Positions 35,331 through 44,013 of a DNA stretch of 60,382 nt are shown here, piece after piece. Source of the stretch: an uncultured Pelagibacteraceae bacterium (GTDB lineage: Bacteria > Pseudomonadota > Alphaproteobacteria > Pelagibacterales > Pelagibacteraceae). The stretch spans positions 1-60,382 of the forward strand of contig CACHTQ010000006.1 of assembly GCA_902582845.1 (NCBI GenBank), in the 5' to 3' direction. The translations under genes and the position numbers were made by a program. The first letter of the stretch is position 1; the number at the start of each line of letters is the position of its first letter. Under the pieces are notes generated by a model. That model ran no database searches, was not told where the DNA came from, and worked only from the letters and a program-made list of their open reading frames with translations.

Positions 35331-36182
35331 TTATTCGCCTATTTTTATTCTGCTAAACTCCTTGATCTTTAAATCATTTATAGCAAGTTCTTTTAAAACA
35401 TCTTGAACTTTTTTTTTTGGTTCCATTACCCAAGCTTGAGTTAAAAGAGCATTCTCCTCTTTAAATTTATTCATTTTACCAAGACTGATTTTTTTTGCAA
35501 TTTCATCAGATTTACCAGAATTTTTCAGCTCTTCAGTTATTAATTCTTGTTCTTTATCTATGATAGATTTATCAATCAAATTAGACTCGAGTGCTAAAGG
35601 GTTAGATGCAGCTATATGCATTGATAATTGCTTACCAAATGTTTTTATTATCTCAGAATTTTCTTTTGTTTCTAGTGAAACTACTACAGCTAATTTTGCT
35701 AAATTATCTTTCACAACAGTATGTAAATATTGACAATTTATTGAAGAGGAATTTGAGATAGTTTTAGTTTGGCCTATTGTAATTTTTTCACCAATTTTTG
35801 CTATTAAAGCAACTAAATTATCCTCAACAGTGGAAGCATTTTTCATTTTTGACTTTTTAAGTTCCTCAAGATTTGAGTCTTTTAAATTATTAAGTTCACT
35901 TAATTCTTTAACAAAATTTATAAAATCATCATTTTTAGCAACAAAGTCTGTTTCACAATTAACCTCGATAATTGATGTTTTTTTTTCATCTCCACTTATA
36001 GCAACTACACCTTCTTTAGCTTCTCTAGACATTTTTTTTGAAGCTTTAGATACTCCTTTAATTCTTAATATTTCTATAGCTTTATCTAAATCTCCATTCG
36101 ACTCTTTGATAGCCAAATTGCAATCTTTAAACCCTGCACCTGTAGCTGATCTAAGTTTTTTAACTTTTTCAATGTCACTCAT
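35331..36182 (-). CDS. tsf: Translation elongation factor Ts
   Basis: Nucleotide-exchange factor for EF-Tu, 283 residues. The N-terminal UBA-like domain shows [20 protein letters not shown]; the usual TDVGMMDC region reads [28 protein letters not shown], the EF-Tu contact region, follows, with [10 protein letters not shown] in the second subdomain. It starts one base after the rpsB stop, the universal rpsB-tsf pair, and probably shares the rpsB leader control. Confidence 0.97.
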   Translation of the reverse strand: MSDIEKVKKLRSATGAGFKDCNLAIKESNGDLDKAIEILRIKGVSKASKKMSREAKEGVVAISGDEKKTSIIEVNCETDFVAKNDDFINFVKELSELNNLKDSNLEELKKSKMKNASTVEDNLVALIAKIGEKITIGQTKTISNSSSINCQYLHTVVKDNLAKLAVVVSLETKENSEIIKTFGKQLSMHIAASNPLALESNLIDKSIIDKEQELITEELKNSGKSDEIAKKISLGKMNKFKEENALLTQAWVMEPKKKVQDVLKELAINDLKIKEFSRIKIGE

Positions 36183-36183
36183 T

Positions 36184-36993
36184 TTAATTTAATATTTCTT
36201 TTTTTTTGTCGCCAAATTTCTCTTCAAGTTTTTCTCTGTCTTTTTCTTGAATAGTTTTGTTAGATTTATTTTCTTTTTTTTTTATCTCTTTATTTTCATC
36301 TAATGGTGCTGATTTTTTAGCTGACTCAATTGTTTCTTTAATTAAATTACAATATAAATCTATAGCTCTCCTTGCATCATCATTGCCTGGAATTGGAAAA
36401 TCAATTCCATCTGGATTTGAATTACTGTCTAATATCGCTACGATTGGTATTCCTAATTTTACAGACTCTTGAATAGCCAAAGACTCATAATTGGTATCAA
36501 TAATAAACACTAAATCAGGAACTTTTTTCATTTCTGAAATACCACCAAGAGATCTTTGTAATTTATCTTTTTTAACACTCATTTTAAGAAGTTCTTTTTT
36601 TGTAAAACCTCTATTTTCTGCAACTAAATTTTGATCTAATTGTTTAAGTTTTTTTATAGAATTAGATATAGTTCCCCAGTTAGTGAGCATTCCTCCTAAC
36701 CATCTATAGTTTACAAAATATTGGTCTGTCTCTTTTGCAACCTCAGCTATTGCTTCAGATGCTTGTTTTTTTGTTGAAACAAATAATATTTTTCCATTAT
36801 TTTTTACAACCTCATAGATTTTTTCAAGTGCAATCTTTGTCAGCTCTAAAGTTTGGGTCAAATCTATTATATGAATAGAATCTCTTTTTCCAAAAATATA
36901 TTTTTTCATTTTTGGATTCCATCGAAGAGTCTTATGACCTAAATGGACTCCAGCCTCTAATAATTGTTGAATTGTTACGTTAGGTATCTTCAT
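36184..36993 (-). CDS. rpsB: Ribosomal protein S2
   Basis: Small-subunit ribosomal protein, 269 residues. Family motifs are [59 protein letters not shown], and [18 protein letters not shown] with [20 protein letters not shown]. The last 35 or so residues are a lysine/glutamate-rich tail beyond the usual domain, as in other alphaproteobacterial S2 proteins. A pseudoknot-forming leader lies directly upstream and pairs right up to the ribosome-binding region, suggesting autogenous control. Confidence 0.97.
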   Translation of the reverse strand: MKIPNVTIQQLLEAGVHLGHKTLRWNPKMKKYIFGKRDSIHIIDLTQTLELTKIALEKIYEVVKNNGKILFVSTKKQASEAIAEVAKETDQYFVNYRWLGGMLTNWGTISNSIKKLKQLDQNLVAENRGFTKKELLKMSVKKDKLQRSLGGISEMKKVPDLVFIIDTNYESLAIQESVKLGIPIVAILDSNSNPDGIDFPIPGNDDARRAIDLYCNLIKETIESAKKSAPLDENKEIKKKENKSNKTIQEKDREKLEEKFGDKKKEILN

Positions 36994-37000
36994 ATTTTTT

Positions 37001-37062
37001 CCCGGTTAAGCCACCACAGTAATTTCCATTTAAGGACCGGAGGTATAAAACCAATAACTGTG
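37001..37062 (-). ncRNA. rpsB mRNA leader with H-type pseudoknot
   Basis: On the minus strand, CACAGT (37062-37057) pairs with ACTGTG (37020-37015) and TCCGGT (37041-37036) pairs with ACCGGG (37006-37001, one G-U pair). The order is a, b, a', b', so the two 6-bp helices interlock as a pseudoknot, with connecting loops of 15, 15 and 8 nt. The last strand ends seven bases before the rpsB ATG and includes the GGG that would serve as ribosome-binding site. From memory, a ribosomal protein S2 leader has been described in Pelagibacter-like genomes; this element fits it but was not compared with a database model. Likely ligand: S2 itself. Confidence 0.75.
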
Positions 37063-37086
37063 TGCGTGTTAATTTAATTAAAGGAC

Positions 37087-37114
37087 TGTTTACAAAAATT
37101 TTTTTTGATAAACA
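37087..37114 (-). terminator. Hairpin between dnaE and the rpsB leader
   Basis: On the minus strand TGTTTA-t-CAAAAA pairs with TTTTTG-TAAACA, giving a 12-bp, A/T-rich hairpin with a 3-base loop and one bulged T. It begins ten bases after the dnaE stop. There is no clean T run after the stem, so it is not a canonical intrinsic terminator. It may separate the nuo-dnaE transcript from rpsB, protect the dnaE 3' end, or mark the rpsB promoter region. Confidence 0.45.
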
Positions 37115-37123
37115 AGCTTAAAT

Positions 37124-40100
37124 TTATCTTATTATTGCTGATATTTCTTTATTTCTTATAATATTTAACATCTTTCTATCAATTTTACGTTTTTTTTTGA
37201 GAATAAAATTGAAGTTATTATCGTTATCATTCATTATAATTCTTATAACTGTATTTCCATTATTGAGGATAATTTTTGAAATTTCATTTAATTCATCCAA
37301 AGATTTGAGTTTAAATATCACTTCTTCTATTGGTTTATTTAGTAATTCTGACAAAGAAGCAATTTTTTGAACATTTGTTCTCCTAAAACGATTTTCTTCA
37401 TCTGAATTTGATTTAATTAGAGTGAGGATTAATGAAGAACCCTCTTTTAAAATTTCGCGATTTTTTTCTAACACTTCAGAAAAAATAAATAACTCAAAAA
37501 CACTTGATAGATCTGTTAATTTTAGTACCGCATATGAATTACCTTTTGCTGTCTTTTTTTCTTGTATCTTTAATAATGTTGCAGCAATGTTCGAATTTGT
37601 AATTTCTTTATCATTATTAAAGTTTAAAAAATCTTGAATATCATAATCACTAAATATTTCTTTGAATTGATTTAAGGGATGACTGGAAACAAAAAAGCCA
37701 ACCGCTTCAAATTCTTTTGATAATCTTTCCTCAAAATTCCAATCTTCGACATTTATTAGAATTTCATCATCTTGATTATTAGTATCTCCAAATAAATCAA
37801 TTTGATTAGTTGACTTATTTTCATAAATATTTTTTGAAATTTTTATAAAATTTGGAATGGACTCAAATAAAGATTTTCTATTTGAATTAAGATTATCGAA
37901 AGCACCAGCTTTAACTAATCCTTCTAATTGCAACTTATTTATATCTTTTGGATTTACTCTATTTATAAAATCATTAATAGAGCTAAATTTTCCATTTTTA
38001 ATTCTTTCCTCAACAATATTAGAAACTGCTTCATATCCAACAGCTTTGATAGCTCCTAATGCATAAAAAAAATTTTCTCCATCTGTTCTAAAATCGGCAT
38101 AACATTCATTTATGTCTGGTCTTACTATTTTTATATTTAATCTTTTTAATTCCTCATAAAATTCACTCAATTTATTTTGATTAGAAATATCCATTGTCAT
38201 TGATGCAGCAATAAATTCTTTTGGATAATATGTTTTTAAATAAGCAGTTTGATAAGAAATAATTGCATATGCAGCCGCATGACTTTTATTAAAACCATAT
38301 TCTGCAAAAGGTTCTATCTTTAAAAAAATCCCTGCTGCAACATCTTTACTAATTCCATTATTTACAGCACCAGAAATAAAACTTTGTTTTTGTTTTTCTA
38401 ATTCTGCCCTTTTCTTTTTACCCATTGCTCTTCTTAAAATATCTGCTTGACCAGCTGTGAAGCCAGAAAGTTTTTGTGCAATTTGCATAACTTGTTCTTG
38501 ATAAATTATTACCCCATAAGTAGGTTTTAAAATATCTTCAAGTAAAGGATGTAAATAATCGGGTGTTTTTTTTCCATGTTTGCAATCATTATAAATTGGT
38601 ATATTGCTCATTGGACCTGGTCTATAAAGTGCTACCAACGCAATAATATCTTCTATGTGATTTGGTTTCATTTGCATTAATGCTTCGCGCATTCCAGCAC
38701 TCTCAATTTGAAATAAACCAACAGTTTTTCCAGATGATAATAAATCAAAAACTTTTTGATCTTCAAAATTTATGTTTTCAATATTAAATTTTTTATCCTT
38801 TTTTCTTATTAGTTTTTGAGTGTTATTTATAACTGTTAAAGTTTTTAGTCCCAAAAAATCAAACTTGATTAATCCAGCATTTTCAGCTGAGTACATGTCA
38901 AATTGTGTTGAAGGCAATAATAAGTCGGATGTTGCGTCCTTATATAATGGGACTGTCTCAGTTAAATCTTTATCAGCTATCACAACGCCAGCAGCATGCG
39001 TTGCAACATTTCTATTTAATCCTTCTAATTTTAATGAAAGATCTGTAAGTTTTTTTACTCTACTATCCTCATTTATCAGTTTTTGAAGTCTCGGTTCTCC
39101 TGCTATACATTCAGTTAGATTTTGTGGCCTTGATGGATCAAACGGTATCATTTTCGATATACTATCAACAAACCCATAAGCCAATCCTAAAACACGTCCA
39201 ACGTCTCTTATAACCATTCTAGCCTTTAATTTTCCAAATGTAATTATATGAGCTACACTTTTTTCATATTTTTTTGTTAAATATTCAAAAACTAAATCTC
39301 TTTTTTCTTCACAAAAATCTATATCAAAATCTGGCATTGAGATCCTATCTGGATTCAAAAATCTCTCAAAAATTAAGTTAAATTTTATTGGATCAACATC
39401 AGTTATTGAAAGACACCAAGCGACCAGAGAACCAGCACCAGATCCTCTACCAGGTCCAACTGGTATATCATTTTCTTTTGCCCATTTTATATAATCAGAT
39501 ACAATTAAAAAATAACTTGCATAATTCATTTTAATTATGATTTCTAATTCATGATCTAATCTATCTTTATATTTTAAATAATTCTTGTCAGATAAAAAAT
39601 CTTTATCATTTAAGTTGAATAAATTTATAAATTTTTCATTCAGACCATCTAATGAGTTTTTCTTCAAAATTTCGTCAGCGCTAATACCTTTGTCAGAACT
39701 GATATTGGGTAATATAGGTTTAGACGATAAGGGTCTAAAATTACATCGAAACGGAAAATTATAATTATTTTCTAATGCCTCTGGTAGATCAGCAAATAAA
39801 TCAACCATTTCTGAACTACTTTTAAGGTAATGATTATTACTAAATCTAACTCTATTTTTTTCATTAACATAAGTCTTATTTTTTATACAAATCAATGCAT
39901 CATGTGCTTCATGCATATCTTTATCAATATAGAACACTTCATTAGTTGCAATTATAGGAATATCTAATTTTTTCGAACTAATTAAATTAAATTTTTCAAA
40001 CTCTTTTTCATTTTGGTCACCATGACGTTGTATTTCAATATAAAATCTATCTCCATAATTAGATTTCAGTTTTGAGAAAATTTCACTAATTTCCGAAAAT

Positions 40101-40540
40101 TTACCTTTATTAAATAACTGTCCAAATAAGCCATTAATTGTTCCAGAGAATATTGCTACACCTTCATTGTTATTTAATAATTCATTTAAATCTAAATGAG
40201 GGTCAGAAAGTTCATCATTTTTTAAGAATGACAATGATGATAACTTTATTATTGTTTTGTATCCGTTCTCATTTAAAGCGAATAAAGGTATTAGACCAGT
40301 TGTATCATTAAATTTAAAATTGATTTGTGTTCCGATTATTGGTTGAGACCCAGATTTAGATAATTTTTCAGCAAACTCTAATGCACCACATAAATTAGAG
40401 GTATCACATAAACCCACTGCTTTTAACTTACTGTCTTTTGTAATATCTTTTAAATCATCTATCTTAATAGCTCCCTCACATATAGAAAATTGAGAGTGAA
40501 TTTTTAGATGATTAAAATTTGAGGAATTAGACTCTTGCAT
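37124..40540 (-). CDS. dnaE: DNA polymerase III alpha subunit
   Basis: Replicative DNA polymerase catalytic subunit, 1138 residues. It has an N-terminal PHP domain (HLKIHSQFSICEGAIKIDDL, here with several canonical metal-ligand positions diverged, as in other proteobacteria), then the C-family polymerase core with VGPGRGSGAGSLVAWCL, the catalytic aspartates in PDFDIDFCEEKRD, THAAGVVI, LGLKTLTVI, VALYRPGPM, YQEQVMQIAQKLSGF and FNKSHAAAYA. A helix-hairpin-helix and an OB-fold (AATLLKIQEKKTAKGNSYAV) follow near the C-terminus. It overlaps lolD by 14 bases and ends the 23-kb nuo-to-dnaE run. Confidence 0.97.
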   Translation of the reverse strand: MQESNSSNFNHLKIHSQFSICEGAIKIDDLKDITKDSKLKAVGLCDTSNLCGALEFAEKLSKSGSQPIIGTQINFKFNDTTGLIPLFALNENGYKTIIKLSSLSFLKNDELSDPHLDLNELLNNNEGVAIFSGTINGLFGQLFNKGKFSEISEIFSKLKSNYGDRFYIEIQRHGDQNEKEFEKFNLISSKKLDIPIIATNEVFYIDKDMHEAHDALICIKNKTYVNEKNRVRFSNNHYLKSSSEMVDLFADLPEALENNYNFPFRCNFRPLSSKPILPNISSDKGISADEILKKNSLDGLNEKFINLFNLNDKDFLSDKNYLKYKDRLDHELEIIIKMNYASYFLIVSDYIKWAKENDIPVGPGRGSGAGSLVAWCLSITDVDPIKFNLIFERFLNPDRISMPDFDIDFCEEKRDLVFEYLTKKYEKSVAHIITFGKLKARMVIRDVGRVLGLAYGFVDSISKMIPFDPSRPQNLTECIAGEPRLQKLINEDSRVKKLTDLSLKLEGLNRNVATHAAGVVIADKDLTETVPLYKDATSDLLLPSTQFDMYSAENAGLIKFDFLGLKTLTVINNTQKLIRKKDKKFNIENINFEDQKVFDLLSSGKTVGLFQIESAGMREALMQMKPNHIEDIIALVALYRPGPMSNIPIYNDCKHGKKTPDYLHPLLEDILKPTYGVIIYQEQVMQIAQKLSGFTAGQADILRRAMGKKKRAELEKQKQSFISGAVNNGISKDVAAGIFLKIEPFAEYGFNKSHAAAYAIISYQTAYLKTYYPKEFIAASMTMDISNQNKLSEFYEELKRLNIKIVRPDINECYADFRTDGENFFYALGAIKAVGYEAVSNIVEERIKNGKFSSINDFINRVNPKDINKLQLEGLVKAGAFDNLNSNRKSLFESIPNFIKISKNIYENKSTNQIDLFGDTNNQDDEILINVEDWNFEERLSKEFEAVGFFVSSHPLNQFKEIFSDYDIQDFLNFNNDKEITNSNIAATLLKIQEKKTAKGNSYAVLKLTDLSSVFELFIFSEVLEKNREILKEGSSLILTLIKSNSDEENRFRRTNVQKIASLSELLNKPIEEVIFKLKSLDELNEISKIILNNGNTVIRIIMNDNDNNFNFILKKKRKIDRKMLNIIRNKEISAIIR

Positions 40541-41210
40541 TAATGGTCTTTATATTACCATTAACTATTTCCAACATGCAATCTGACTTTTTAGCAAAAA
40601 ATCTATTATGAGTTGCAAATATAATCATTCTGTTAACATTTATTTGTTTTTTTAAAAGATCAAAAACATTTTTTGCTGTAACTAGATCTAAACTTCCAGT
40701 TGGCTCATCAGCTAAAATAACTTGGGGATCGTTTATTAAAGCTCTAGCTATTGATACTCTTTGTTTTTCACCTCCAGAAAGCTCAGCGGGATAGTGGTAA
40801 ATTCGATTTGATAAACCAACTTTTTTTAATAACTGTTTTGATTTCAACACAGATATATCTTTATTCTTCTCTATTGCAAGATTTGCTAAGTATACGTTTT
40901 CTAAAGCTGTGAAATCTGAAAGTAAATTATCTTGTTGGTATATAATTCCAATTTTATTAGCTCTTAAAATGTCATTATAGTTGGAATTTTTGAAATCAAT
41001 TTGTTTATTTTCATATTTCATTATACCACCTGATGGTCTATCAATTAATGACAACAAGTTTAGTAATGTTGATTTTCCTGAACCAGAAGGTCCCATTAGA
41101 GAGTAAATTTTTCCAAGTTTAAAATTATAAGAAAGTTTTTTCAAAACCCTTAAATTTTTTTGGTGGGTAAAAGACTTTGAAATATTTGAAAGTTTAATAA
41201 AATTACTCAT
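40527..41210 (-). CDS. lolD: Lipoprotein-releasing ABC transporter ATPase LolD
   Basis: ATPase of the LolCDE system extracting lipoproteins from the inner membrane for transport to the outer membrane. The 227-residue protein has Walker A GPSGSGKST (40-48), Q loop YQQDNLL, signature LSGGEKQR, Walker B VILADEPTG and the switch His in FATHNR. It overlaps its permease partner lolC by eight bases and dnaE by 14. The same fold serves MacB/FtsE transporters; the lolC neighbour decides the name. Confidence 0.94.
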   Translation of the reverse strand: MSNFIKLSNISKSFTHQKNLRVLKKLSYNFKLGKIYSLMGPSGSGKSTLLNLLSLIDRPSGGIMKYENKQIDFKNSNYNDILRANKIGIIYQQDNLLSDFTALENVYLANLAIEKNKDISVLKSKQLLKKVGLSNRIYHYPAELSGGEKQRVSIARALINDPQVILADEPTGSLDLVTAKNVFDLLKKQINVNRMIIFATHNRFFAKKSDCMLEIVNGNIKTINARV

Positions 41211-42435
41211 ATTTTAATGCTTTAACTGGATCTAGTTTTGCTGCTTTCAAGGCAGGGAAAATTGAAACAATAATTGTAATAATTATTGAGCATAGTGAGA
41301 TTAATAAAATTGATGGCGGGTTTATCTCCGAAGGCATAGTGCTTAAAAAATATATTTCCTCTGGAAACAAGCTTATATTAAATAATGTACTTAAAAATTG
41401 TCTTAAATTTTCAACATAGATTGAAAATGTTACACCAAGAATAATTCCAAAAATTGTAGCAGAGGTTCCTATTATCACTCCAACTAGAAAGAATATTTTT
41501 ACAATTGACTTGTTAAGGACACCAATAGATTTTAAAATCGCAATATCTTTAGTTTTGTTTTTAACTAATATTGTCAAACCAGAAATTATATTAAAAGCAG
41601 CTACTATAATAATTAAAGACAATATTATAAACATTACATTTCTTTCAACTTTAAGAGCTGAAAAAAGAGCATTATTCATATCTGACCAAGAATAAACAAA
41701 TTCGCTTTTAAAAATTTTCTGTACTATTTCTTTTTGGTCTTCAATTTTTTGTGGATTTTTAAGGTAAATTTCTAAATTTCTATCACCTTTATCAAGATTA
41801 AAGAATTCTTCTAAAGTTGATAAATTAATAAAGGCTATATTGTTATCAAAATCTACAAGTCCACTCTCAAAAATTGATACGACCGTAAAAGTTTTTTGTT
41901 TAGGTATATTGCCTATTATTGTCTCAATTCCACTTGAGGACATTATTGTAATATCATCTCCTATATCAAGATTAAGAGTAAAACTAAGCTCTTTTCCAAT
42001 TGAAATAAAATTTTTACTTAAATTGTTTCTATTACCTAAAAAATTTTTATTTTTTACTAATTCTAGTTTGGAGAAATCTTCATTCTCGTAACCTCGTAGC
42101 ACTATTCCTTTTGAGGTATCACTCTTAATCATTATAGCCTCACCTGAATTACTTAAAATCAATTCATTAGAAATAAGTTTTAGATTATTTTGTTTTAATT
42201 TTTCAATTTCGATTATATTTTCATATGGTTTAACAGTTATATGGGCATTGAAACCAACTATCTTATTAATTAATTCTGTCCGAAAACCATTCATCACTGA
42301 CATGACAATTATTAAAACAGCTACACCAAGACTGATCCCTATAAAAGAAAAAATTGAAATAACGTTCAGAAAGCCATCTTTTTTTCTAGCTTTCAAGAAT
42401 CTCAAGGTAATTTCTTTTTCTAAAGTAGAAATCAA
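41203..42435 (-). CDS. lolC: Lipoprotein-releasing system permease LolC/LolE
   Basis: Inner-membrane permease of the Lol lipoprotein exporter, 410 residues. Topology is MacB-like: one N-terminal membrane helix (about 23-47), a large periplasmic domain (about 48-265) and three C-terminal helices (about 268-295, 310-340, 370-400). Motifs seen are LRFLKARKKDGFLNVISIFS, GVAVLIIVMSVMNGFRTEL, KTKDIAILKSIGVLNKSI and a final AAKLDPVKALKYE. Alphaproteobacteria normally carry a single LolC/E type (also called LolF), forming a homodimer; only one copy is present here. It overlaps proS by four bases. Confidence 0.93.
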   Translation of the reverse strand: MISTLEKEITLRFLKARKKDGFLNVISIFSFIGISLGVAVLIIVMSVMNGFRTELINKIVGFNAHITVKPYENIIEIEKLKQNNLKLISNELILSNSGEAIMIKSDTSKGIVLRGYENEDFSKLELVKNKNFLGNRNNLSKNFISIGKELSFTLNLDIGDDITIMSSSGIETIIGNIPKQKTFTVVSIFESGLVDFDNNIAFINLSTLEEFFNLDKGDRNLEIYLKNPQKIEDQKEIVQKIFKSEFVYSWSDMNNALFSALKVERNVMFIILSLIIIVAAFNIISGLTILVKNKTKDIAILKSIGVLNKSIVKIFFLVGVIIGTSATIFGIILGVTFSIYVENLRQFLSTLFNISLFPEEIYFLSTMPSEINPPSILLISLCSIIITIIVSIFPALKAAKLDPVKALKYE

Positions 42436-43766
42436 TTTTTTTCTTTTTTTTCTTTAATTATTTTTATTATTTCAGTTATCTTTAATTTTTGAGTTTCTGT
42501 TCCAACTTCTTTAAATTCTATTAAATCACCATCAGTTTGTTTACCTATTATTATTTGATATGGAGCACCTATTAAATTCATTTTCTTAATTTTTGATGAA
42601 AAATTTTCATCAGTGTCATCAATTATTGCTTCAATGTTATTTTTTTCAAATTCAGAATTAATCTTATTTACTTTTTCTAAAGCTGAATTATCATTTTTAT
42701 TTATCATTGGTATCATTCCAATATCATATGGAGCAACAGATATTGGCCATTTCATGATTTCATTTTTCTCATCGTATTTTGCCTCTATTATTGCACCTAC
42801 TAACCTTGAAACTCCTATACCGTATGAACCCATTTTAACAAAATCTTTTTTACCACCAGGAAGATCTACTGATGCTCCCATCGGTTTTGAATATTTATCA
42901 CCAAAATAAAATATATGACCAACCTCAATACCTTTAGTTTTTAATCTATTAGTTTCTGAAACTTTTTTTTCAAACTCCTCCTTATTAAATTTTTCGTCAG
43001 TAACTGAGTAAAATTCCTCATACTTTTTTCTCAAATCTTCTAAAGATTTTTTTTCTAATTTTGTACCTTCGCTTTTTAAATCAAAAATTCTTTTATCCGT
43101 AAAAATTTTACTTTCACCGGTTTCAGCCAAAATAATAAACTCATGCGAAAGATTACCTCCTATAGGTCCTGTATCAGCAGCCATTGGGATGGCTGTAAGA
43201 TCTAATCTTTTAAAAGTTTTTAAATAAGATAAGAAAAATTTATTATAAGAAAATAAAGCTTCCTCATCAGAAATATCAAATGAGTAAGCATCTTTCATAT
43301 AAAACTCTCTGCATCTCATTATTCCAAATCGTGGTCTAATCTCATCTCTAAATTTCCATTGAATATGATATAAAAGTTGCGGAAGAGATTTATAGGATTT
43401 CACTGAAGCTCTAAATATATCTGTTACAAGTTCCTCATTAGTTGGGCCATAAAGCATTTCACGATCTTGACGATCTTTTATTCTGAGCATTTCCTCACCA
43501 TAGTCCTCGTAGCGCCCACTCTCTTTCCATATTTCACTTGATTGTATGGTTGGCATTAAAATTTCTTGAGCCCCAATTTTGTTTTGTTCTTCTCTAACAA
43601 TTTGTTCAATCTTTTTCATTACTTTGAAACCTAATGGTAACCAAGAGTAAATTCCTGCTGATGATTGTTTAATCATTCCCACACGTAACATTAATTGATG
43701 TGATTTTATTTTGGCTTCTGAGGGGTTGTTTTTTAAAATTGGAATAAATGATTGTGAAATATACAT
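42432..43766 (-). CDS. proS: Prolyl-tRNA synthetase (short form)
   Basis: Class II aminoacyl-tRNA synthetase, 444 residues. It has SHQLMLRVGMIKQSSAGIYSW split across motif 1 with LPLGFKVMKKIEQIVREE, motif 2 region QLLYHIQWKFRDEIRPRFG followed by MRCREFYMKDAYSF, and motif 3 GSYGIGVSRLVGAI. The bacterial-type insertion (about 180 residues, editing domain) between motifs 2 and 3 is missing, so this is the compact alphaproteobacterial form. The C-terminal anticodon-binding domain covers about 345-444. It lies one base after the DUF1467 gene and overlaps lolC by four. Confidence 0.97.
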   Translation of the reverse strand: MYISQSFIPILKNNPSEAKIKSHQLMLRVGMIKQSSAGIYSWLPLGFKVMKKIEQIVREEQNKIGAQEILMPTIQSSEIWKESGRYEDYGEEMLRIKDRQDREMLYGPTNEELVTDIFRASVKSYKSLPQLLYHIQWKFRDEIRPRFGIMRCREFYMKDAYSFDISDEEALFSYNKFFLSYLKTFKRLDLTAIPMAADTGPIGGNLSHEFIILAETGESKIFTDKRIFDLKSEGTKLEKKSLEDLRKKYEEFYSVTDEKFNKEEFEKKVSETNRLKTKGIEVGHIFYFGDKYSKPMGASVDLPGGKKDFVKMGSYGIGVSRLVGAIIEAKYDEKNEIMKWPISVAPYDIGMIPMINKNDNSALEKVNKINSEFEKNNIEAIIDDTDENFSSKIKKMNLIGAPYQIIIGKQTDGDLIEFKEVGTETQKLKITEIIKIIKEKKEKN

Positions 43767-43767
43767 T

Positions 43768-44013
43768 CTAAGTGATTATATTTCTTAAATTTAAATATTC
43801 AAATTTCATAAGTAGGTAAATAATTATAAACAAAACTGTTGTAATTCCAGTACAATAAACAAATTTCTTTAACATTTTTGGATTTTCTGGGGAGCCTGGA
43901 TCCTCACCCTCAATTTTAATGACTTTATTTCTTTCTACATCTATTGGTAGAATTGCAAAGAAAACTATCCACCAAATGATAATATAGATAATTGCTAATC
44001 CTGTAGGGCTCAT
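43768..44013 (-). CDS. DUF1467-family small membrane protein
   Basis: Conserved alphaproteobacterial protein of unknown function, 81 residues. It has two membrane segments (about residues 5-24 and 53-72) flanking a short cytoplasmic loop with the family-typical VEGEDPGSPENPKMLKKFVY-like stretch (here IEGEDPGSPENPKMLKK). Position between rnj and proS is conserved across the class, which supports that it is a real gene. It shares one base with the rnj stop. No function can be deduced from sequence. Confidence 0.88.
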   Translation of the reverse strand: MSPTGLAIIYIIIWWIVFFAILPIDVERNKVIKIEGEDPGSPENPKMLKKFVYCTGITTVLFIIIYLLMKFEYLNLRNIIT

